Source: Patulibacter medicamentivorans
GTDB lineage: Bacteria > Actinomycetota > Thermoleophilia > Solirubrobacterales > Solirubrobacteraceae
DNA: 33,510 nt
Direction: 5' to 3'
NCBI RefSeq assembly: GCF_000240225.1
Contig: NZ_AGUD01000247.1
Coordinates: forward strand, 1-33,510
Part shown: in pieces, positions 9,249 to 17,395 of the stretch
Position numbering within the stretch: the stretch's first letter is position 1
Layout of the letters: every line of letters begins with the position of its first letter
Notes under the pieces: generated by a model
What the model saw: the letters and a program-made list of their open reading frames with translations, nothing else
What the model was told of the DNA's origin: nothing
Database searches by the model: none
Position numbers and translations under genes: made by a program

Positions 9249-9901
9249 CCATGAGCGGATCGATCGCGCTGGCGCAGGCGCTGGCGGCGCTGCCGCTGGG
9301 CGACGTCGTCCTCGGCGCGGTGGCGGCGATGGTGGGCCTGCTGGCCGGCGTCGCGCTGGCGCTGACGATCAAGGGCCGTCGCCGGCGCCACGCGCCGACC
9401 GGACGGGTGCTGCTGGCGCTCGCCGGCCCCGAGATGTCGTGCGCGGCGGTCGACGCCGCCGCCCGGATCGGGCGCGCGGACGACGCGGTCGTCGTGCCGG
9501 CGGTGCTCGTCGCCACCCCGTACCACCTGCCGCTGGACCGGCCGCTGCCCGAGGCGGCGTCGGAGGCGATCGACGTCCTCGACGCGGTCGAGCAGCGGCT
9601 GCATCGCGCCGGCGTCCAGGTCGACGGGCGGATGGTCCAGGGGCGCACGCGCCGCCACGCGCTGCGGCGGCTGGTCGCCGAGGAGCGCTTCGACCGGCTG
9701 GTCGTCCCCGCCGCCGGGGCCGGGCAGGAGGGAGCCGGCTTCAGCGCCGAGGACGTCGCCTGGCTGCTGGCGAACGTGTCCGGCGAGGTGCTGGTCCTGC
9801 GGCCGGGGCGCTCGCTGGCGCCGCCGGCGATCGAGCAGCGCTCGTCGCGGTTCCACGGTTCCGGGCGGCGGACGCGCAGGGCGCAGCTGCGGCACCCCTG
9901 A
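9245..9901 (+). CDS. Membrane-anchored universal stress protein-like protein of the kdp operon
   Basis: 218 residues, starting at ATG 9245, which overlaps the kdpD' stop (ATGA). An N-terminal transmembrane helix (residues 18-39, VVLGAVAAMVGLLAGVALAL) is followed by a basic KGRRRRH stretch and a UspA-like alpha/beta domain (GRVLLALAGPEMSCAAVDAA ... DRLVVPAAGAGQ ... GEVLVLRPG). The C-terminal tail is Arg-rich. The same reading frame extends further upstream, but that part lies inside kdpD' in a non-coding frame. The overlap implies stoichiometric production with kdpD', so the pair may form a membrane-tethered sensor replacing the missing transmembrane part of KdpD. That is inference. Confidence 0.8.
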   Translation: MTMSGSIALAQALAALPLGDVVLGAVAAMVGLLAGVALALTIKGRRRRHAPTGRVLLALAGPEMSCAAVDAAARIGRADDAVVVPAVLVATPYHLPLDRPLPEAASEAIDVLDAVEQRLHRAGVQVDGRMVQGRTRRHALRRLVAEERFDRLVVPAAGAGQEGAGFSAEDVAWLLANVSGEVLVLRPGRSLAPPAIEQRSSRFHGSGRRTRRAQLRHP

Positions 9902-9921
9902 AGCGCCGCGCCGAAGGCGCT
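9902..9921 (+). terminator. Weak hairpin after the kdp operon
   Basis: AGCGCC and GGCGCT form a 6-bp stem with an 8-nt loop directly after the last stop. There is no T-run. It is a plausible but weak end of the operon. Confidence 0.3.
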
Positions 9922-9934
9922 CCGCGACCGGTGG

Positions 9935-9940
9935 TAGCTT
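9935..9940 (+). promoter_or_regulatory. -10 hexamer TAGCTT, leaderless promoter of the hydrolase
   Basis: TAGCTT lies 8 nt before ATG 9949 with no ribosome binding site between, and supports that start over upstream in-frame codons. Confidence 0.5.
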
Positions 9941-9948
9941 TCGCCGCC

Positions 9949-12180
9949 ATGGGATACGGGGGGAGTCGTTGTCTCACGGTGGCATCGCGGGTCGCGGGGC
10001 GGGTCGCCGCCGTGCTGCTCGCCGCCGCCGTGCTGCCGGCCGCCGCGGCGGCCGCGACGCCGGCACTCACCGCGACGACGGCCGCGCCGCGCGCGTCGGC
10101 CGCCGTCCCGCGGCTGCCGCTGCGCCCGGCCGACTATCCCGGCGTCGTCGTCCAGCACGACGTCAAGATCGTCGCCTCCGACGGCACCGCCCTGATGGCC
10201 GACGTCTTCCGGCCCGCCGACGCGTCGGGCAGGCCCGTCGACAAGCGGCTGCCGGTGGTGGTCACCGGTACCCCCTACAACAAGAACGTGATCTCGGCCG
10301 GCGCCGGCGACATCGCGACGCTGGCGGGTGCGTCCCCGATCATCGTCCGCCGGGGATACGTCCAGGTCGTCTTCGACGTCCGCGGGACCGGCAGCTCGCG
10401 GGGGACCTGGCGCTCGTTCGACCCCCGCGAGCAGCAGGACACGCTGGAGGTCCTCGCCTGGGCGCGCAAGCAGCCGTGGTCGAACGGCGACCTGGCGATG
10501 ACCGGCGCCTCGTACATGGGCATCAACCAGCTGCTGGCCGCGTCGCGGCGGCCGCCGGGCCTGAAGGCGATCTTTCCGATCATCCCCGGCGGCGATCTGT
10601 ACCGCGACGTCGTCTGGCACGGGGGCTCGCTGGACCTCGGCTTCATCCCGCTCTGGCTCGGCCTGACCACGGCGCTCGGCGTGGTGCCGCCGGCCGACGC
10701 GGTCGGCGATCCGGTCAAGGCGCTCGGCTGGCTGACCGACCGCCTGCTGACCACGGCGTCGTTCCCGCTGGAGGCGATCCTCAACGGCCCGACCGGCGGG
10801 CCGCTGGCCGACGACGGCGACTTCTACCGGGTCCGCTCGCCGCTCTCGGTCGTCGACAAGATCGACGTGCCGACGTTCATCACCGGCGGCTGGTGGGATC
10901 TGTTCCAGCGCGGCGAGCAGCTGCTCTACCAGCGGCTGAAGCTCGAGCCGGGCCGCAAGCAGCTGCTGATGGGCCCGTGGTACCACGTCACTGCCGGTCA
11001 GGGCCTGGGCGCCCGGCCCGGCATGCCGCAGCCGCTGACCGAGCTGGCGGTGCTCTGGTTCGACCGCTGGATGCGCGGCGCCGACAACGGCATCGACCGC
11101 AGCTACGGGCCGGTGACCGTCAACCAGCTCGGGCCCGACAGCTGGCGCCGCGAGGGCGCCTGGCCGCCCGCCGGGACCCGCTACCGGCGGCTGTACCTGA
11201 ACGCCCAGCCGTCGGGGCTCGGCGGCCAGGACGCCAGCCTCGCCTGGAGCCGGCCGACGGCGGCCGGCCAGCGGACGGTCTCGCCGAACCTGCTCGGCAG
11301 CCTCTGCTCGCGCAGCACGGTCCAGTGGACGGCGGGCCTGCTGGCCGGCGCGCTCGACGGCTGCGCGCAGAGCAACGCCAGCGCCGAGGTCGGCGCCGCG
11401 ACCTTCACCACCGCGCCGCGGACGACCCCGCTGCGGATCGCCGGGCCGATCGCCCTGCGGCTGCGCGGCGCCTCCTCGCGCGGCGACGGGTTCTGGCACG
11501 CCCAGCTGACCGAGGTCGCTCCGGACGGCACGACGAGGGCGCTGACGTCCGGCTTCCTCGGGATGACCCAGCGGGCGCTCGACGAGCGGCGCAGCGAACG
11601 GGCCGCGGACGGCGACCTGAAGCTGCCGTTCCACCCGTTCACCAAGGAGGCGCGGCTGCCGGTGACGCCGGGCCAGCCGGTCGACATGGACGTCGAGATC
11701 TTCGGGACCGACGCGGTGATCCGGCCCGGCTACCGGCTGCGGCTGGCGCTCAGCTCGAGCGACCTGCCGCACGCGCTGCCGACGGTCCCCGACCTCGTCG
11801 GCCAGGTGCTCGCGGTCCAGACGGTCGACGTCCAGCCGGGCGCCCCGAGCTTCCTGTCGCTGCCGGTGGTCGGTCCGGCGCCGGCGGCCGCGTCGCCGAG
11901 CCCGCCGCCGGTCCGCTGCGCCAGCAAGCGGCGCTTCCGGATCCGGATCCGTCCGGCCGGCCAGCGGGTCCGGTCGGTGCGGGTGCGGGTGGGCGGACGG
12001 CGCGTGGCGGCCCGCCGGCCGGCGCGGCGCGGCGGTCGCTGGACGGCGACCGTCGACCTGCGGCGGTTCGGCAAGCGCACGGTGACCGTCACGACCGTGG
12101 CGACGCTGGCCGCGCGCGATCGCCGCGGCCGCCACCGGACGGTCCGCGACGTGCGCCGCTACCGCACCTGCGGCCGCTGA
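9949..12180 (+). CDS. Secreted CocE/NonD family hydrolase (X-Pro dipeptidyl-peptidase S15 type)
   Basis: 743 residues. A signal peptide (residues 1-36, ...AAVLLAAAVLPAAAAA) precedes an alpha/beta-hydrolase domain. The triad is visible: Ser188 in TGASYMG, Asp317 in TGGWWD and His346 in GPWYH, matching the CocE pattern. DVRGTGSSRGTW near residue 145 is another family landmark. The second half is the jelly-roll C-terminal domain (LRIAGPIALRLRG ... DMDVEIFGTDAVIRPGYRLRLALSSSDLP). After a Pro-rich linker there is a roughly 85-residue Arg-rich beta module with two cysteines near its ends (VRCASKR ... YRTCGR), which may be disulfide-linked and help cell-surface attachment. The substrate is unknown; relatives cleave esters, amides or X-Pro peptides. 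It is a single gene with its own leaderless promoter. Confidence 0.9.
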   Translation: MGYGGSRCLTVASRVAGRVAAVLLAAAVLPAAAAAATPALTATTAAPRASAAVPRLPLRPADYPGVVVQHDVKIVASDGTALMADVFRPADASGRPVDKRLPVVVTGTPYNKNVISAGAGDIATLAGASPIIVRRGYVQVVFDVRGTGSSRGTWRSFDPREQQDTLEVLAWARKQPWSNGDLAMTGASYMGINQLLAASRRPPGLKAIFPIIPGGDLYRDVVWHGGSLDLGFIPLWLGLTTALGVVPPADAVGDPVKALGWLTDRLLTTASFPLEAILNGPTGGPLADDGDFYRVRSPLSVVDKIDVPTFITGGWWDLFQRGEQLLYQRLKLEPGRKQLLMGPWYHVTAGQGLGARPGMPQPLTELAVLWFDRWMRGADNGIDRSYGPVTVNQLGPDSWRREGAWPPAGTRYRRLYLNAQPSGLGGQDASLAWSRPTAAGQRTVSPNLLGSLCSRSTVQWTAGLLAGALDGCAQSNASAEVGAATFTTAPRTTPLRIAGPIALRLRGASSRGDGFWHAQLTEVAPDGTTRALTSGFLGMTQRALDERRSERAADGDLKLPFHPFTKEARLPVTPGQPVDMDVEIFGTDAVIRPGYRLRLALSSSDLPHALPTVPDLVGQVLAVQTVDVQPGAPSFLSLPVVGPAPAAASPSPPPVRCASKRRFRIRIRPAGQRVRSVRVRVGGRRVAARRPARRGGRWTATVDLRRFGKRTVTVTTVATLAARDRRGRHRTVRDVRRYRTCGR

Positions 12181-12271
12181 GGGCGCCGGTCGCACCGCTC
12201 GTCCGCGCGGGGCGGATCGCCGTCGCGGGCTGACGTCGATCCACCACGCGAGCGGTCGTCGGCCGGCCGGG

Positions 12272-12277
12272 TAGGCT
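12272..12277 (+). promoter_or_regulatory. -10 hexamer TAGGCT, leaderless promoter of GNAT gene
   Basis: TAGGCT lies 9 nt before ATG 12287, with no ribosome binding site between. Confidence 0.45.
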
Positions 12278-12286
12278 GCGACGCCG

Positions 12287-12898
12287 ATGCCCCTGGAAGT
12301 CCGTGGCCCGACGCTGACCCTGCGCTACCCGACGGAGGACGACGCCGACGCCCTGCTGGGGCTGGCGTCGGACCCCGAGGTCACGCGCTGGTTCTCGTGG
12401 GGGCCCTACACCGACGTCGCCCAGCCGCGGCGGTTCATCGCCGGGCTGGCCGAGGAGCGACGGCGCGGGATCAAGCTCGACCTGCTGGCCATCCACCACG
12501 AGCACGGGCCGGCGGGAATCACCGGGCTCTACGAGTTCCACGTCCGCGACCGCCGCTGCGTCTGCGGGACCTGGTTCGGCAAGCGGTTCTGGGGCACGGG
12601 CGCCAACCGCGAGTCCAAGGCGCTGCTCCAGCACCTGGCCTTCGAGACGCTCGGGATGCACCGCTTCGGCAGCTACTCGAACCCCGCCAACGAGCGCTCG
12701 ACCCGGGCGCTGCAGGGCGTCGGCCTGGAGCTGGAGGGCGTGCTGCGCGGCTACCACCGCCACGGCGACGACTTCCTCGACGTCAACGTCTTCGGGCTCC
12801 TGCGCGAGGCGTGGGAGCGCTCGCCGCTGCGGGCCGAGTACGAGGGCCGGATCACGGTCGTCGGCGAGCCGCCGATGGCCTTCCGGGCCGACGGCTGA
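12287..12898 (+). CDS. GNAT family N-acetyltransferase (RimJ/RimL-like)
   Basis: 203 residues with the pattern of the RimJ/RimL branch: LTLRYPTEDDADALLGLASDPEVTRWFSW at the N-terminus, then the acetyl-CoA-binding region GKRFWGTGANRESKALLQHL, then ETLGMHRFGSYSNPANERSTRALQGVG. The usual Q/RxxGxG/A loop is present as WGTGANRES, a slightly unusual form. The product is a cytosolic acetyl-CoA-dependent acyltransferase; the substrate, whether protein N-terminus, antibiotic or small molecule, cannot be told. Transcribed alone, it converges with the SDR gene 13 nt downstream. Confidence 0.85.
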   Translation: MPLEVRGPTLTLRYPTEDDADALLGLASDPEVTRWFSWGPYTDVAQPRRFIAGLAEERRRGIKLDLLAIHHEHGPAGITGLYEFHVRDRRCVCGTWFGKRFWGTGANRESKALLQHLAFETLGMHRFGSYSNPANERSTRALQGVGLELEGVLRGYHRHGDDFLDVNVFGLLREAWERSPLRAEYEGRITVVGEPPMAFRADG

Positions 12899-12911
12899 GG
12901 GCGGGCGCCGG

Positions 12912-13658
12912 TCAGAGCCGGAGGCCGCCCGAGGCCTCGATCCGCTGACCGGTGATCCAGCCGCCGGAGGCGGTGACGAGGCCGGTGATCGCGGCACCGA
13001 CGTCCTCCGCGGTGGCCAGCCGGCCGAGCGCGGTCTGGGCGATCAGCGCCTGCTGCATCTGGGGGTCGTCGCGCACGGCGCCGTCGCTGAAGTCGGTCGG
13101 CACCGCGCCCGGCGCGAGCACGTTGGCGGTGATCCCGCGTGAGCCCAGCTCGAGCGCCTGGTAGCGGGTGAGGACCTCGACCGCCCCCTTCGCCGCCGCG
13201 TAGGCCGCCGACCCCGGGAACGACAGGCGGGTCAGGCCGCTGGAGACGTTCACGATCCGGGCGCCGTCGCGCAGCAGCGGCAGCAGCGCCTGGGTCAGGA
13301 AGAACGGCCCGCGGAGGTGGACGGCGACGATCGCGTCGAACTGCTCCGGGGTGGTGCTGGCGAACGGCTCGTGGAGGGCGGTGCCGGCGTTGTTGACGAG
13401 GACGTCGAGGCCGCCGTCCGGGAGCGCGGCGCGCAGCCGGTCGGCGAACGCGGCGAAGCCGTCCACGTCGGTGGTGTCCAGGGGCAGCGCGACGGCGGCG
13501 CGGCCGAGCGCGCGCGCCTGCGCGACGACGTCCGCCGCGGCCGCGCGGTCGCGGCGGTAGGTGATGACGGGATCGACGTCGGCGGCGGCCAGGGCCAGGG
13601 CGGTCGCGCGGCCGAGGCCGCGCCCGCCGCCGGTGATCAGGGCGGTGGTGGTGGACAT
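12912..13658 (-). CDS. SDR family NAD(P)-dependent oxidoreductase
   Basis: A 248-residue classical short-chain dehydrogenase/reductase. The cofactor motif TGGGRGLG (residues 9-16) is followed by NNAG, the catalytic Ser in VNVSSG, YAAAK with catalytic Tyr and Lys, and the C-terminal GGWITGQRIEASGG typical of FabG-like members. The DTTDV after the third strand and the basic YRRDR after strand two suggest NADP(H). The gene is divergent from an XRE/MmyB-type regulator 101 bp away, an arrangement in which the regulator usually controls the SDR. The start is ATG 13658 with GACCGT 6 nt upstream. The substrate is unknown. Confidence 0.92.
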   Translation of the reverse strand: MSTTTALITGGGRGLGRATALALAAADVDPVITYRRDRAAAADVVAQARALGRAAVALPLDTTDVDGFAAFADRLRAALPDGGLDVLVNNAGTALHEPFASTTPEQFDAIVAVHLRGPFFLTQALLPLLRDGARIVNVSSGLTRLSFPGSAAYAAAKGAVEVLTRYQALELGSRGITANVLAPGAVPTDFSDGAVRDDPQMQQALIAQTALGRLATAEDVGAAITGLVTASGGWITGQRIEASGGLRL

Positions 13659-13664
13659 GCCTCC

Positions 13665-13670
13665 ACGGTC
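13665..13670 (-). promoter_or_regulatory. -10-like hexamer GACCGT before the SDR gene
   Basis: On the minus strand GACCGT stands 6 nt before ATG 13658. The intervening GGAGGC is too close to the start codon to act as a ribosome binding site, so a leaderless start is preferred. Confidence 0.35.
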
Positions 13671-13703
13671 CCGCGGCGGCGGCCGGGGCGGAAGGGACCC
13701 GTC

Positions 13704-13730
13704 GATCCAGGGATCGGCGGTCCCTGGATC
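13704..13730. promoter_or_regulatory. Perfect 10-bp inverted repeat, likely operator of the XRE regulator
   Basis: GATCCAGGGA, a 7-nt spacer (TCGGCGG) and TCCCTGGATC. It lies between the divergent SDR and regulator genes, 29 bp before the regulator start and 45 bp before the SDR start, covering the expected -35 position of the regulator promoter. It is the natural candidate binding site for the adjacent HTH protein. Confidence 0.6.
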
Positions 13731-13747
13731 CGCGCGCCGCGCGGGCC

Positions 13748-13753
13748 GATACT
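13748..13753 (+). promoter_or_regulatory. -10 hexamer GATACT, leaderless promoter of the regulator
   Basis: GATACT lies 6 nt before ATG 13760 with no ribosome binding site. The inverted repeat lies just upstream, consistent with autoregulation. Confidence 0.5.
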
Positions 13754-13759
13754 GCGGCC

Positions 13760-14632
13760 ATGGACCGATTCGATCGCGCGCAGCTGGCGGACTTCCTGCG
13801 TCGTCGCCGGGCGGCGCTGCAGCCGGAGGACGTCGGCCGGCCGCGCGGGCGCCGTCGCCGGACCGGCGGCCTGCGGCGCGAGGAGGTCGCCGAGCTGGCC
13901 AGCATGTCGACGGACTACTACGCCCGGCTCGAGCAGCGGCGGGGTCCGCAGCCGTCGCCCTCGATGCTCGGCGCGATCGCCCGCGGGCTGCGGCTGACCG
14001 TCGACGAGCGCGACCACCTCTTCCGCCTGGCCGGCCACGTGCCCCCGCGCAGCGACGTTCGCAGCGACCACGTCAATCCCGGGCTGCGCCGCGTGCTGGA
14101 CCGCCTCGACACGCCGGCGATGGTGTTGAACGACCTGGCCGAGGCGCTCGCCCAGAACCCGCTCGCCGTCGCGCTGCTCGGCGACGAGACGCGCTTCGCC
14201 GACGACCCCCTGCGCCGCTCGCGCTTCTACCGCTGGTTCACCGACCCGGCCGAGCAGGCGCTGCACGCGCCGGAGGAGCACGAGCGGCTCTCGCGCTCGT
14301 ACGCGGCGTCGCTGCGACTGGCGATCGGCCGCCACCCCGGCGACCCGCGCGGCCGCGCGCTCGTCGACGGGCTGCTGGCCGATTCCCCGGCGTTCGCCGA
14401 GCTGTGGGCCGAGCACGACGTCTCCTGGCGGCGCGGCACCGAGCCCAAGACCCTGCTGCATCCCCAGGTCGGCCGGCTCGAGCTCGAGTGCCAGGTCCTC
14501 GTCGACGAGCGCGACGCCCAGATGCTGCTCGTCTACACGGCCACCCCGGGCACGCCGTCGGCCGAGCGGCTGCGGTTGCTCGGCGTCGTCGGCGGCCAGT
14601 TCGGGACGCTGCCGGTGGAGCAGTCGGCGTAG
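13760..14632 (+). CDS. XRE-family HTH regulator with MmyB-like ligand-binding domain
   Basis: 290 residues. A basic N-terminus (RRRRAALQPEDVGRPRGRRRRTGGLRREEV) leads into an XRE helix-turn-helix at residues 38-68 (EEVAELASMSTDYYARLEQRRG). The larger C-terminal part matches the MmyB-like transcription regulator ligand-binding domain: ALAQNPLAVALLGD, RFYRWFTDP, SYAASLRLAIGRHPGDPR, FAELWAEHDVSWRRGTEPKTLLHPQVGRLELECQ, and LLVYTATPGTPSAERLRLL. Such proteins commonly sit divergently from an SDR oxidoreductase and regulate it, and that arrangement is seen here with a shared palindrome. The ligand is unknown, possibly a fatty acid-like molecule by analogy with solved MmyB-like domains. Confidence 0.92.
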   Translation: MDRFDRAQLADFLRRRRAALQPEDVGRPRGRRRRTGGLRREEVAELASMSTDYYARLEQRRGPQPSPSMLGAIARGLRLTVDERDHLFRLAGHVPPRSDVRSDHVNPGLRRVLDRLDTPAMVLNDLAEALAQNPLAVALLGDETRFADDPLRRSRFYRWFTDPAEQALHAPEEHERLSRSYAASLRLAIGRHPGDPRGRALVDGLLADSPAFAELWAEHDVSWRRGTEPKTLLHPQVGRLELECQVLVDERDAQMLLVYTATPGTPSAERLRLLGVVGGQFGTLPVEQSA

Positions 14633-14678
14633 CGGCGGTCCTGCGCCGGCCGGCGTCCGTGCGGGGCGATCCTGCATC

Positions 14679-15734
14679 ATGGTCGGGTTGCGCCGTCGCC
14701 CGCACGCCCTCTCCCTCCGCAGCGCCGTCGCGTCCTCCGACGTGGCCGGTCCGCCGCTGCCCGCGGCCGCCGCGCGGCCCGTCGGGGCGTCGGCGCCGAA
14801 GGTCGCGGCCAGCGCCGAGCCGGCGGTCCTGATCGACGGCCTCGTCAAGCGCTACGGGGAGCGGACCGCGGTCGACGGCGTGCAGCTGCGGGTCGAGCGG
14901 GCGCGGGTGCTGGCGCTGCTGGGCCCCAACGGCGCCGGCAAGACGACCACGATCGAGACCTGCGTCGGCTTCCGGCGCCCCGACGCCGGCCGGGTCCGCG
15001 TCCTCGGGCTCGACCCGATCGCCGACAGCGAGGCGCTGCGCCCGCGGATCGGCGTGATGCTGCAGAGCGGCGGCGTCTACCAGGCGGCTCGCTGCGGCGA
15101 GATGCTGCGGCTGGTGGCCGCCTACGCCGCCGACCCGCTCGACCCCGAGCAGCTGCTGGACCGGCTGGGGCTGCGCGAGGTCGTCCGGACCCCGTACCGG
15201 CGGCTCTCCGGCGGCCAGCAGCAGCGGCTGTCGCTGGCGATGGCGATCGTCGGGCGGCCGGAGCTGGTGTTCCTGGACGAGCCGACCGCCGGCCTCGACC
15301 CGCAGGCCCGCCACGAGACCTGGCGGATCGTCGAGTCGCTGCGGGCCGACGGCGTCACCGTCGTGCTGACGACCCACTACATGGACGAGGCCGAGCGGCT
15401 GGCCGACGACATCGTGATCGTCGACCACGGCAAGGTGATCGCCACCGGCACCCCGGCCGAGCTGATCCGCGGCGGCGCCGACCGCGAGATCCGCTTCCGT
15501 GCCGCGCCCGGCCTGCCGCTGGCGACGCTCGAGCCGCGGCTGCCGGCCGACTGCGTCGTCGCAGAACCGGCCGCGGGGACCTACGTCGTCGCCGGCCCGG
15601 TCGACCCGCAGCTGGTCGCGACGGTCACCGCCTGGTGCGCCGAGCGCGGGGTGCTGGTCGAGGGCCTGCAGGTCAAGCAGCGCACGCTCGAGGACGTCTT
15701 CCTGGAGCTGACCGGACGGGAGCTGCGCGCGTGA
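14679..15734 (+). CDS. ABC-2 type exporter, ATP-binding protein
   Basis: 351 residues. ABC ATPase motifs in order: Walker A GPNGAGKTTT, Q-loop VMLQSGGVY, signature LSGGQQQR, Walker B LVFLDEPTAGLD, H-loop TTHYMDE. An accessory C-terminal domain of about 90 residues ends in LEDVFLELTGRELRA, typical of the DrrA/CcmA-like multidrug or polyketide exporter branch. The first 45 residues (Pro/Ala-rich) precede the domain and may not all be translated; GTG codons in that segment are alternatives, but ATG 14679 has GATCCT 5 nt upstream. The stop overlaps the permease start (GTGA), so the two form one transporter. The substrate is unknown. Confidence 0.92.
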   Translation: MVGLRRRPHALSLRSAVASSDVAGPPLPAAAARPVGASAPKVAASAEPAVLIDGLVKRYGERTAVDGVQLRVERARVLALLGPNGAGKTTTIETCVGFRRPDAGRVRVLGLDPIADSEALRPRIGVMLQSGGVYQAARCGEMLRLVAAYAADPLDPEQLLDRLGLREVVRTPYRRLSGGQQQRLSLAMAIVGRPELVFLDEPTAGLDPQARHETWRIVESLRADGVTVVLTTHYMDEAERLADDIVIVDHGKVIATGTPAELIRGGADREIRFRAAPGLPLATLEPRLPADCVVAEPAAGTYVVAGPVDPQLVATVTAWCAERGVLVEGLQVKQRTLEDVFLELTGRELRA

Positions 15735-16513
15735 GCACGGCCGCCCCGCCGGTGGTCACCGGCCAGTTCACGCCCAACCCGGGACGCGCGCCGCTGCTGC
15801 GGATGCTGCTGGCGCAGACGCGGATGGAGCTGACCCTGATCGTCCGCAACGGCGAGCAGGTGCTGCTGAACCTGATCGTCCCGCTCGGGCTGCTGATCGT
15901 CTGCACCAAGATCCCGTTCATCGAGGTCGGCGGCGAGCGGGCCGACTTCTTCGTCCCCGGGGTGCTGGCGCTGGCGGTGATGTCGGCCGCCTTCACCGGC
16001 CAGGCGATCGCGACCGGCTTCGACCGCCAGTACGGGGTCCTCAAGCGGCTCGGCGCGACCGCGCTGCCACGCACGGTCCTGCTCGGCGCCAAGACCGCGG
16101 CGGTGCTCGTGGTCGAGCTGCTGCAGATCGCGCTGCTCTGCGGGGCCGGGATCGCGCTCGGCTGGCACCCGCACGGCGACCCGTTCTCGGTCGCGGTGCT
16201 GATCGCGGTCGGGACCGCGGCCTTCTGCGGGATGGCGTTCCTGATGGCCGGCCTGCTGCGGGCGATGACGACCCTGGCGCTGGCCAACATCCTCTGGTTC
16301 CTGCTGCTGATCTTCGGCGGGATCGCGTTCCCGCTCAGCGATCTCGGCGGGGCCGCCGACGTCTTCGAGCTGCTGCCCTCGGGCGCGCTCTCCAACGGCC
16401 TGCGGATGGTGCTGGAGACCGGCGAGGTCGCGCCGGTCCACGACGTCCTGATCCTCGGCGGCTGGGCCGTCGTCACCCTCGTCGCCGCGGCGGCGACCTT
16501 CCGCTGGGAGTAG
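15731..16513 (+). CDS. ABC-2 type transporter permease
   Basis: 260 residues starting at GTG 15731, inside the stop of the ATPase gene. Six hydrophobic segments are visible (VLLNLIVPLGLLIV, FFVPGVLALAVMSAAFTG, AAVLVVELLQIALLCGAG, SVAVLIAVGTAAFCGMAFLMAGLL, LANILWFLLLIFGGIAFPL, VLILGGWAVVTLVAAAATF). The pattern FFVPGVLALAVM ... ATGFDRQYGVLKRLGATALPR is characteristic of ABC-2 permeases of the DrrB/YadH type. It pairs with the ATPase upstream as a dimeric exporter in the cytoplasmic membrane. Confidence 0.9.
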   Translation: MSTAAPPVVTGQFTPNPGRAPLLRMLLAQTRMELTLIVRNGEQVLLNLIVPLGLLIVCTKIPFIEVGGERADFFVPGVLALAVMSAAFTGQAIATGFDRQYGVLKRLGATALPRTVLLGAKTAAVLVVELLQIALLCGAGIALGWHPHGDPFSVAVLIAVGTAAFCGMAFLMAGLLRAMTTLALANILWFLLLIFGGIAFPLSDLGGAADVFELLPSGALSNGLRMVLETGEVAPVHDVLILGGWAVVTLVAAAATFRWE

Positions 16514-16699
16514 CGGACCGCCCGGCGAATCGCCGTCTCGTGCCGCGTCCCGGCCCGAGAACGCGATGCTCCGCGGCATGCACGTCGAGTCGCCTGCTCG
16601 GCGCCACGGGCCCGACGAGATGGAGATCGACCGGGTCGGGCGAGGCCCGCGACCGGCGGGAACTTCACCGGACGGTCGCATCCGGCGCGATCCGACGGC

Positions 16700-16705
16700 T
16701 ACGCT
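16700..16705 (+). promoter_or_regulatory. -10 hexamer TACGCT, leaderless promoter of the CHAD operon
   Basis: TACGCT lies 6 nt before the GTG start at 16712; there is no ribosome binding site. Confidence 0.5.
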
Positions 16706-16711
16706 GGGACC

Positions 16712-17395
16712 GTGGCCAAGGCCAAGCCGATCCCCGGGCTCCGCGCGGACGTGCCGTACGGCCTCGCGGCGGCCGCGACGGTCCGCGTCCGCAGCAGCGA
16801 GCTGTTCGACCACGCCGAGGGCGTCCTCGACACCGAGGAGATCGAGCGCGTCCACGCGATGCGGGTCGCCAGCCGCCGCCTGCGGGCCGTGCTGGAGATC
16901 TACGCGCCCTGCTTCCCGCCGGCGGAGTTCCGCTCCGCGCTGCGCGACGTCAAGCGGATCGCCGACGCGCTCGGCGCCCGCCGCGACCCGGACGTCCAGC
17001 TCGAGGGACTGGAGCGGTTCGCCGCCGCGCTGCCGGAGGCCGACCACGCCGGCCTGGAGGCGTTCATCGCCGGCGTCCGCGACGAGCAGGCGGCCGGCAA
17101 CGAGGTGCTCGCGGCGGGACTGCAGGCGCTGGCCGGCAGCGGCCTGCAGGAGCGGCTGGAGGCGCTGGCCGCCGCCGCCGAGGCCCGGGTCCCCGCGTCG
17201 GACGGGGACGACCCGGACGACGAGGACGAGCAGCCCGAGGGCGAGGACGCCGTGACCGAGGGCGTCGCCGCGGCCGCGCCGCCGGCGCTCGACGGGTCCG
17301 CCGTGACCGAGGTCCCGGGAGCCCACGTCAACGGCGCCTCGGCGCGCGAGGCCGCCTCGCCGTCCGTGCCGACCGCCGAGGAGGGCAGCCCGTGA
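16712..17395 (+). CDS. CHAD-domain protein, N-terminal half-domain with acidic tail
   Basis: 227 residues from GTG 16712. It carries the signature of the first half of a CHAD domain: RVHAMRVASRRLRAVLEIY with His48, Arg51, Arg55, Arg56 and Arg58, then FRSALRDVKRIADALGARRDPDV. CHAD domains are helical bundles whose conserved His, Arg and Lys residues bind polyphosphate. Here the frame ends after the first helical half and continues into an acidic stretch (residues 161-180, PASDGDDPDDEDEQPEGEDA) and a low-complexity Ala/Pro tail. The second half is encoded by the next, overlapping gene. ppk1 follows, which supports a polyphosphate role. Alternatively it is a freestanding half-size CHAD protein. 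Confidence 0.85.
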   Translation: MAKAKPIPGLRADVPYGLAAAATVRVRSSELFDHAEGVLDTEEIERVHAMRVASRRLRAVLEIYAPCFPPAEFRSALRDVKRIADALGARRDPDVQLEGLERFAAALPEADHAGLEAFIAGVRDEQAAGNEVLAAGLQALAGSGLQERLEALAAAAEARVPASDGDDPDDEDEQPEGEDAVTEGVAAAAPPALDGSAVTEVPGAHVNGASAREAASPSVPTAEEGSP

